Source: Thinopyrum elongatum (lineage: Eukaryota > Streptophyta > Magnoliopsida > Poales > Poaceae). Taken from it: 64,000 nucleotides of DNA. Under the pieces are notes generated by a model. That model did not search any database and had not been told where the DNA came from. It worked only from the letters and a program-made list of their open reading frames with translations. The DNA lies in the NCBI GenBank assembly GCA_011799875.1, contig CM022300.1, positions 108,575,201-108,639,200 of the forward strand, in the 5' to 3' direction. Position numbers and translations under genes: made by a program. Below, one piece after another: positions 57,982 to 64,000 of this stretch; the first letter of the stretch is position 1; each line of letters starts with the position of its first letter.

Positions 57982-59652
57982 TGAAGGAAATATGCCCTAG
58001 AGGCAATAATAAAGTTGTTATTTTATATTTCCTTATTCATGATAAATGTTTATTATTCATCCTAGAATTGTATTGATCGGAAACCTAAATACATGTGTGA
58101 ATACATAGACAAACATTGTGTCCCTAGTGAGCCTCTACTTGACTAGCTCGTTGATCAAAGATGGTTAAGGTTTTCTGACCATGGACATGAGTTGTCATTT
58201 GATAATGGGATCACATCATTAGGAGAATGATGTGATGGACAAGACCCATCCGTTAGCTTAGCACAATGATCGTTCAGTTTTGTTGCTATTGCTTTCTTCA
58301 TGTCAAATACATATTCCTTCGACTATGAGATTATGCAACTCCCGGATACCGGAGGAATACCTTGTGTGCTATCAAACGTCACAACGTAACTGGGTGATTA
58401 TAAAGATGCTCTACAGGTATCTCCGAAGGTGTTTGTTGGGTTGGCATAGATCGAGATTAGGATTTGTCACTCCGAGTATCGGAGAGGTATCTCTGGGCCC
58501 TCTCGGTAATACACATCATAAGCTTGCAAGCAAACGACTAAGGAGGTAGTCACGAGGTGATGTATTACGGAACGAGTAAAGAGACTTGCCGGTAACGAGA
58601 TTGAACTAGGTATGAAGATACCGACGATCGAATCTCGGGCAAGTAACATACCGATAGACAAAGGGAATTACGTATGTTGTCATAAGATTCGACCGATAAA
58701 GATCTTCGTAGAATATGTAGGAACCAATATGGGCATCCAGGTTCCGCTATTGGTTATTGACCAAAGAGGTGTCTTGGTCATGTCTACATAGTTCTCGAAC
58801 CCGTAGGGTCCGCACGCTTAACGTTCGTTGACGATATAGTACTATATGAGTTATGTATGTTGGTGACCGAATGTTGTTCGAAGTCCCGGATGAGATCACG
58901 GACATGACGAGGAGCTCCGAAATGGTCCGGAGGTAAAGATTGATATATAGGTTGATATGGTTCGGCCCAGCGGTAAAGCCCACGAGGCTTTAGGTCGGTG
59001 CAAAAGGAGTTTTGCGGAGGCCAGGGGGCCAAACGCCGGAGACCCTGGCGTCTGGCCCTGGGCCAGACGCCGAGGCCCATGGCGTCTGGGCCAGACGCCA
59101 AGGATTATGGCGTCTGGTCCTGGAAGTCCGAGAAGGACTCTTCCTTGCGGGCGAAACCGACTTTGAGGAGGCTTTTACTCCAAGTTTCGACCTCAAGGCT
59201 CAACATATAAATAGAGGGGCATGGCTAGCACCTAAGACACATCAAGAAACACCAAGCCGTGTGCCGGCAACCCTGTCCCTCTAGTTTATCCTCCGTTATA
59301 GTTTCCGTTGTGCTTGGCGAAGCCCTGCGGAAATTGTTCTTCACCAACACCGTCACCACGCCGTCGTGCTGCCGGAACTCATCTACTACTTCGCCCCTCT
59401 TGCTGGATCAAGAAGGCGAGGACGTCATCGAGCTGAACGTGTGCTGAACGCGGAGGTGCCGTACATTCGGTACTTGATCGGGACGGATCGTGAAGGTGTA
59501 CGACTACATCAACCGCGTTGTCAAACGCTTCCACTTTCGGTCTACGAGGGTACGTAGACATACTCTCGCCCTCTCGTTGCTATGCATCTCCATGGATAGA
59601 TCTTGCGTGAGCGTAGGAATTTTTTTGAAATTGCATGCTACGTTTCCCAACA
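57982..59652 (+). repeat. 3' LTR of element A
   Basis: A 1,671-bp LTR from TGAAGG to CCCAACA. TATAAATA at 59206-59213. Two near-perfect palindromes sit upstream of the TATA box: 59047-59071 (12-bp arms, 1-bp spacer) and 59081-59099 (9-bp arms). Both are partly degraded in the 5' LTR. Confidence 0.92.
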
Positions 59653-59657
59653 CGAAC

Positions 59658-59743
59658 TGGGTAAAACTTTGCCCGGTTACCATCGTGTCAAGTCGCCTAG
59701 CTAGGATACCCTGCCGAGGGATTTGCCATATTTAGCTCCGACA
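59658..59743 (+). repeat. Gypsy LTR, right part
   Basis: This completes the LTR begun at 37793 and ends in CTCCGACA. The ends (TGACGG and CCGACA) form an inverted repeat with one mismatch. Total LTR length without the insertion is about 450 bp. Confidence 0.75.
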
Positions 59744-59902
59744 GCAGGTAGAAGACAATAGCTTGGGAATTTTCTTTGGTGGCATCCTACTCAGTTATCG
59801 CTCCTTCCGTTGCGCCACTCTAGTCGCTTACATTGACCCAGGTGGTTTCTCGTGGCCAGTAACATTGTTGATCTTTTGGTGAGATTGGCATGGTTGGGCT
59901 GT
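59744..59902. other. Flank of the gypsy LTR
   Basis: A short unassigned spacer; its first five bases do not repeat the bases before the gypsy LTR, consistent with this being the 3' LTR of an element whose left end is elsewhere or lost. Confidence 0.3.
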
Positions 59903-60412
59903 CATGCTTGGAATATGCTCCATGGTGAAATGTGGTATGATTCTGGTCTGATAGGTGCAATAGTGTCCCGGGCTTTCAATGAGTAGTATCGATTTTGTTG
60001 GAGGATACTTTGACGACCCGGCTACACCATACAATCAATAGTGTGCCTTAGATCGCTAAATCAACTTCGGTATGGTTATTGGCGGTGTTGGGAATACAAT
60101 CAATGTGATTACAAAGATCAATATGAATTTAAGGATGAGGTACTTGACTACGAAGAACATGCTTGGAATATGCTCCATGGTGAAATGTGGTATGATTCTG
60201 CTCTGATAGGTGCAATAGTGTCCCGGGCTTTCAATGAGATAGTATCGATTTTGTTGGAGGAGACTTTGACGACCCGGCTACACCATACAATCAATAGTGT
60301 GCCTTAGATCGCTAAATCAACTTCGGTATGGTTATTGGCGGTGTTGGGAATACAATCAATGTGATTACAAAGATCAATATGAATTTAAGGATGAGGTACT
60401 TGACTACGAAGA
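59903..60412 (+). repeat. 255-bp tandem duplication
   Basis: Two adjacent copies, 59903-60157 and 60158-60412, differ at only about three or four positions (for example ggtctgat/gctctgat, gagtagta/gagatagta, gaggatac/gaggagac). A 'cgaagaaca' junction occurs at the end of each copy. The high identity implies a recent event. The unit itself contains no recognised gene. Confidence 0.92.
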
Positions 60413-60780
60413 ACACGTAAGAATTTAAGATGTGAACTGCGGGTATAAAGATGAGGTACTTGATTAACAAAGTGGGATTCCGGTGAGGCGTAGTACATGA
60501 GGTCTCGTCGATTCTCACGCCTATGGCAAAGAATAGCAAACGATAAACTCTATTAAACAAAACCCCAAACCCTAATTCAACGCCCCAAGAAGGGTATTTA
60601 AGGATGCACAAAGGGGGATCAAACAGCCCAAGGAGGGGGATTGAATCCAACCTTAAGTTGGTCTACTCTCTAAATAGAGACTCTAAAAACTGCATGTAAT
60701 CTTTTACTCCAAAAATATATGGGTCTGACTCAAATATGAGGTGGAGCAACACCTATAGATGGTCGGTCAAAAAATTGGTG
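60413..60780. other. Unassigned sequence
   Basis: No gene recognised. A minus-strand frame (60650-60312) overlaps the duplicated unit and looks like chance. Confidence 0.3.
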
Positions 60781-61030
60781 TCATCCTGGTGATCATATTT
60801 TTTTGGATTTATTCCAGGCCTTCCGGCGATGTGCATTCTGGAAGGAGACGTTTCCGTCGACTACGAAGGCGTCCGTGGCGACTTCGTCAATCTCAAGATG
60901 ATGTGCCGACTCAGTCTCTTTGAAGTGCTCATATGGGTAGGGTGTGCGTGTGTTCGTTCATATGGGTGAGTGTATATGCGTATGTATGAGCATCTGCGTC
61001 CGTACTGTGTTCAATTTTTTTTGGTGTCAT
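60781..61030 (+). repeat. Intact copy of the dispersed repeat found at 14.7/20.2 kb
   Basis: This contains the continuous sequence 'caggccttccggcgatgtgc' ... 'gtcaatctcaagatgatgtg' ... 'cgactcagtctctttgaagt'. It serves as the reference for the Helitron empty site. It is a frequent Triticeae repeat, probably a LINE 3' end; the class is inferred. Confidence 0.65.
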
Positions 61031-62068
61031 CTTGTATATTTCATCCGTATCTTTTACTTGGCATCACGGTGGCTTCAAAATTCAGAAATCGCCACTTGCA
61101 ACTTTGTTTTCGCTCATTGTATGCTTGATGCCATCTTCATCCATGCTTGATCATACTCTGGTGCATGTTCCGTTTGTCCGTACTAGGTCATTCATTCCTT
61201 AATAATACAAATACATCCAAGTTAGGTTGCATCCCATTCTCAGAATTTTTTGGAAGAGTTCCTAAAATTTAAAGCATGTGATATCTAAGTTGATGTGTGC
61301 TCTACCCATGTTCCTTGTATTTATGGAACTTGAGTTGGTGTGGTCATGGGGGCGCCTTTTCAGCTAGGGCGAGAGGGCAGTGGTTCCTCATGTGTGGCGG
61401 AGATCGTAGTCAACATGACTTGTTTCGGACATCCCGTAGCGGAGATGGCACGATCTCCTCCCATGCTTCGTTCATGTTTCTCACTCTTGGTATCAAGGTG
61501 TTTCGCCTTGGTGGATGAGGACCTCGACAACCAAGTTGTGTTTCCTTCACCATTTCCTGGGAGTCATTATTACTTTTTTATATTTATACCTATTCTCATT
61601 GATATTTTTCTCCTCACTCTAACCACGTGCACTATTCCTTCTCTGTAGTAAAACTTGTTGGAGTTCCCCGCCATCACCTCACCCAGATCCGGGGGTTCAT
61701 ATTCATACATCTAGTTGATCATCCTATTTTAAGTGAAGATCGCGTCTAAGTGTATGGTGAAACCATTTTGTGTCATTGAGATATGCTACCTTCTTCTTTT
61801 TTTTGTGCTTTAGGTGTGTGTTTGGGCCTCCGGTTCGGGGCACATCAGACTGGAGGTGAGTTGCTGTTCTAGTTAAAAGGAAAGCAGGTCATGAGCATCT
61901 CACACACTAGAAATCAGGGAAATATTACCAACCAAGTAGCAGTACGATAGCATTGGCGAATACACACAACAGTCCGAGCTTGAGATGCCAACTAGTACTA
62001 AGATAAAAGAGCTCACTCATCTATCTACGCTACGACACAAGTGGCAACTTGACGAGAGGTGCAGCTTA
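61031..62068. other. Intergenic sequence downstream of the P0 gene
   Basis: No supported gene. The right part (61900-62068) probably contains the 3' untranslated region of the P0 gene, read on the minus strand. Confidence 0.4.
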
Positions 62069-63034
62069 TCAGTCGTCGAACAGGTTCATGAACCCCTCAG
62101 CGTCAGATCCACTATCGGATTCCTCTTCTTTCTTCTCCTCCGCAGTAGCAGCTCCAGCCGCAGCAGCACCACCACCAGACGGCGCGGCAGCAACAGCAAA
62201 CTTGCTAGGGTCCTGCAATCCAACACAAACACAAAATTACACCATTACTTTCTAGGCATTCAGTATGTATGAAATAGAGCAAGATGTTCACACATTCAAA
62301 CCACACATGTAACATTGAGATCGGAACAAATAACAACAATTGTGAGGCATACATGACGCGTTTTGAAAATCAGCAAACATAACATTGGCATTTGAGCTAA
62401 GATTTCAAACAGGAATAACCAAAAATAGGAGGTCTACGTACCTTCAGGTACTCCTTGATCTGATCAGCATGGGGAAACGAGTAATCTGCCTCCACAGCAA
62501 CAGCAAGCACGTTCTTGTACCCATTGAGGAACATGTGCGGTGCAGCAGCCAAAGTTGGGTACGAGACTGCCAGGGACAGCGAGGCAACCATGGAGACACC
62601 ACACGCAAACTTCTCCATGAGGTCTTCCTCGGTGAGGTCAAGAACCTCGGGGCTGAACACCGACCCATCGTCGTAGAGATTGGTGATCACAAGACCATAG
62701 GAGAATGGGCGGATACCGAGCTTGGCAAGCAGGGCAGCCTCGGATGAGCCCACCTTGTCACCCTTCTTGATGAGGTCCACATGGGCGACGATCTCGACGC
62801 TTCCCTTGTTGATCTTGGTGGGGATGTTAAGCACCTGAGTGAATGCAAAAAGGACATCAGACCGGGGTGAGAACTTGTGCTTGCTTAACCGTCAGGAGAA
62901 CACAGCGTGTGTGTTATCAGACAAAGAGTTTTTACCTGGAAGAAAGAAGTTTGGGAGGGATCCAGACCAGTGTTTCCAGGGGGAACCACCACATCAATAG
63001 GAGCAATCAGGCCAACACGAGCAGGGGCCCCAAC
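62069..63034 (-). CDS. RPP0: 60S acidic ribosomal protein P0, last three exons (partial gene)
   Basis: P0 anchors the P1/P2 stalk on the large ribosomal subunit and helps recruit translation factors. Three minus-strand exons are joined by phase-0 introns. Exon 63034-62936 (33 codons) reads [20 protein letters not shown] then [13 protein letters not shown]. Exon 62834-62442 (131 codons) starts [16 protein letters not shown] and includes [10 protein letters not shown] and [14 protein letters not shown]. Exon 62212-62069 (47 codons plus stop) holds the Ala/Gly hinge and the acidic tail. Splice sites are canonical (GT after 62936 and 62442; AG before 63034, 62834 and 62212). The N-terminal half, including the rRNA-binding part, is beyond the right edge. 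The C-terminus ends EGFMNLFDD rather than the usual MGFGLFD-like ending, so this may be a divergent paralogue. Confidence 0.9.
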
Positions 63035-64000
63035 CTATTGTATAACAAAAACAAGATCACAAGGATAATAAGATGGCTAAACAAGAAGTGTTCTAAACAT
63101 TAGATGATCAATGGAAATATTCCCAGTAGTTCACACAAAACCATGCTGCAGGGTACTTGGAAAAAAGAAAAGAAATGTACGGTACAACATTATGCGTAGA
63201 CTGAAACTTCCATATCATTCCCCCAAATTAGAGTAGACACATTCCTAAAAAAAAAGTAGACACAATTCACTATTTCAAATTATTATCTCCCGACTCTACT
63301 GCACAATGTATTTATATCTACTGCACAAGGTTTAAATATATCAATGAAAGGATAAATCTATGCTCCACGACGACATGTAATACGAGAAACTACTGCATAC
63401 AAATACTTTCAGACAAATAAACACCAACTACCCTGTTCATATTGTTACCAAACCAAACTGTATTTAACGCTTGTGCTACTTGAATGAATCATCAAAGACA
63501 CAGGTTATCCCAACAAACAAGCCGTTTTACTACTGAAGCATCATCAAATTCATGCACCCAAGTGGCACTCCCAGAATTGAAGCAAGATGCCAAATTAGTT
63601 AAATTGGCAGATGTTATCTCAAACAGAAGAATAATGCTTGCCACAGTGCAACACAATAAACAACTTGAGATCTCTGAACCCTTTTCAAAATAAACACACT
63701 CGTACAGCTTAGAAGCAGAATTATGCATGCAGAATTGCAACACACGAGATCTCTAACCCCATTAAGAATAACCACACTAGTAAACTGAGAAGCTTTGTCT
63801 GAACTAATTTCCCTCCCATAAATGAAGATCTGGAACCACTTCCCAAATAATTACAGCAAGATGGAAGTAGTACCATTCTTGTACGATTTTGGCAGACACA
63901 TATTTATTATGTCCATGCATGCAACCCAATAATCCTTTCCATAACTAGCAATTACACAATTAGCACACTGCAAAACCAACAATAACTTTATTGCATGATG
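63035..64000 (-). other. Intron of the P0 gene, at least 966 bp
   Basis: AT-rich sequence from the acceptor at 63035 to the window edge contains no P0-like exon on the minus strand. The preceding exon must lie to the right of the window. Confidence 0.7.

Larger units (their letters stand above)
38157..59652 (+). mobile_element. Copia element A (Angela/BARE1-like), interrupted by element B
   Basis: A complete Copia element in plus orientation: 5' LTR in two pieces (38157-39712 and 52613-52726), primer site 52728-52740, gag-pol 53966-57961, polypurine tract just before 57982, 3' LTR 57982-59652. The 5-bp target-site duplication is CAAAC (38152-38156) and CGAAC (59653-59657), with one mismatch. 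It inserted into a gypsy LTR. Without element B it would be about 8.6 kb, normal for this family. Confidence 0.92.

Noticed and set aside
60041..60307. 88-codon frame across the tandem duplication
   Set aside because: Broken by a 1-bp difference in the other copy and without recognisable protein features.
1..64000. CRISPR arrays, operons, bacterial-type defence systems
   Set aside because: No such structures; all signals point to plant nuclear DNA.

Overview
The window reads as plant nuclear DNA from a large, repeat-rich grass genome, most likely a Triticeae species (wheat, barley, rye or Aegilops). The evidence is the retrotransposon content: Angela/BARE1/WIS-like Copia elements, a Maximus/SIRE-like Copia, Ty3-gypsy remnants, giant LTRs of the Sukkula/LARD type, Helitrons, an RTE-type LINE and a Stowaway-like MITE. 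A grass-type DUF1618 gene also fits. Species is inferred; no database search was possible.

Only three host genes can be supported. (1) 20418-22016 (+) is an intact single-exon DUF1618 gene. (2) 34308-32312 (-) is a FRIGIDA-like gene with a very acidic middle segment; its C-terminal tail lies in another frame, which suggests a one-base frameshift. (3) 63034-62069 (-) is the last three exons of a 60S ribosomal protein P0 gene whose upstream exons lie beyond the right edge.

Layout: 1-4662 is a Copia element on the minus strand cut by the window edge. 4859-9225 is a mosaic of a Copia LTR fragment, gypsy remnants and a fragment of the giant-LTR family. 10636-14320 is a degraded minus-strand Maximus-like Copia. 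14864-20240 is a 5.4 kb non-autonomous Helitron whose ends can be fixed to the base, because the repeat it split is present uninterrupted near 60.8-61.0 kb. The DUF1618 gene follows 178 bp beyond the Helitron. 22569-25655 is a decayed RTE-type LINE with a 17-bp target-site duplication. 25.7-32.3 kb is AT-rich with no recognisable gene, followed by the FRIGIDA-like gene, an L1-type LINE fragment (34.7-35.7 kb) and a second Helitron-like 3' terminus (36738).

37793-59743 is a four-layer nest. A gypsy LTR (37793-38156 + 59658-59743) was split by Copia element A (38157-59652). The 5' LTR of A was split by Copia element B (39713-52607). The RNase H region of B was split by a 4,159-bp giant solo-LTR-like insert (46290-50448). 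The three inner layers each have a 5-bp target-site duplication. A 255-bp tandem duplication (59903-60412), a common dispersed repeat and the P0 gene complete the right side.

All retroelement coding regions carry stops or frameshifts. The layers give an order of events: gypsy, then A, then B, then the giant LTR.
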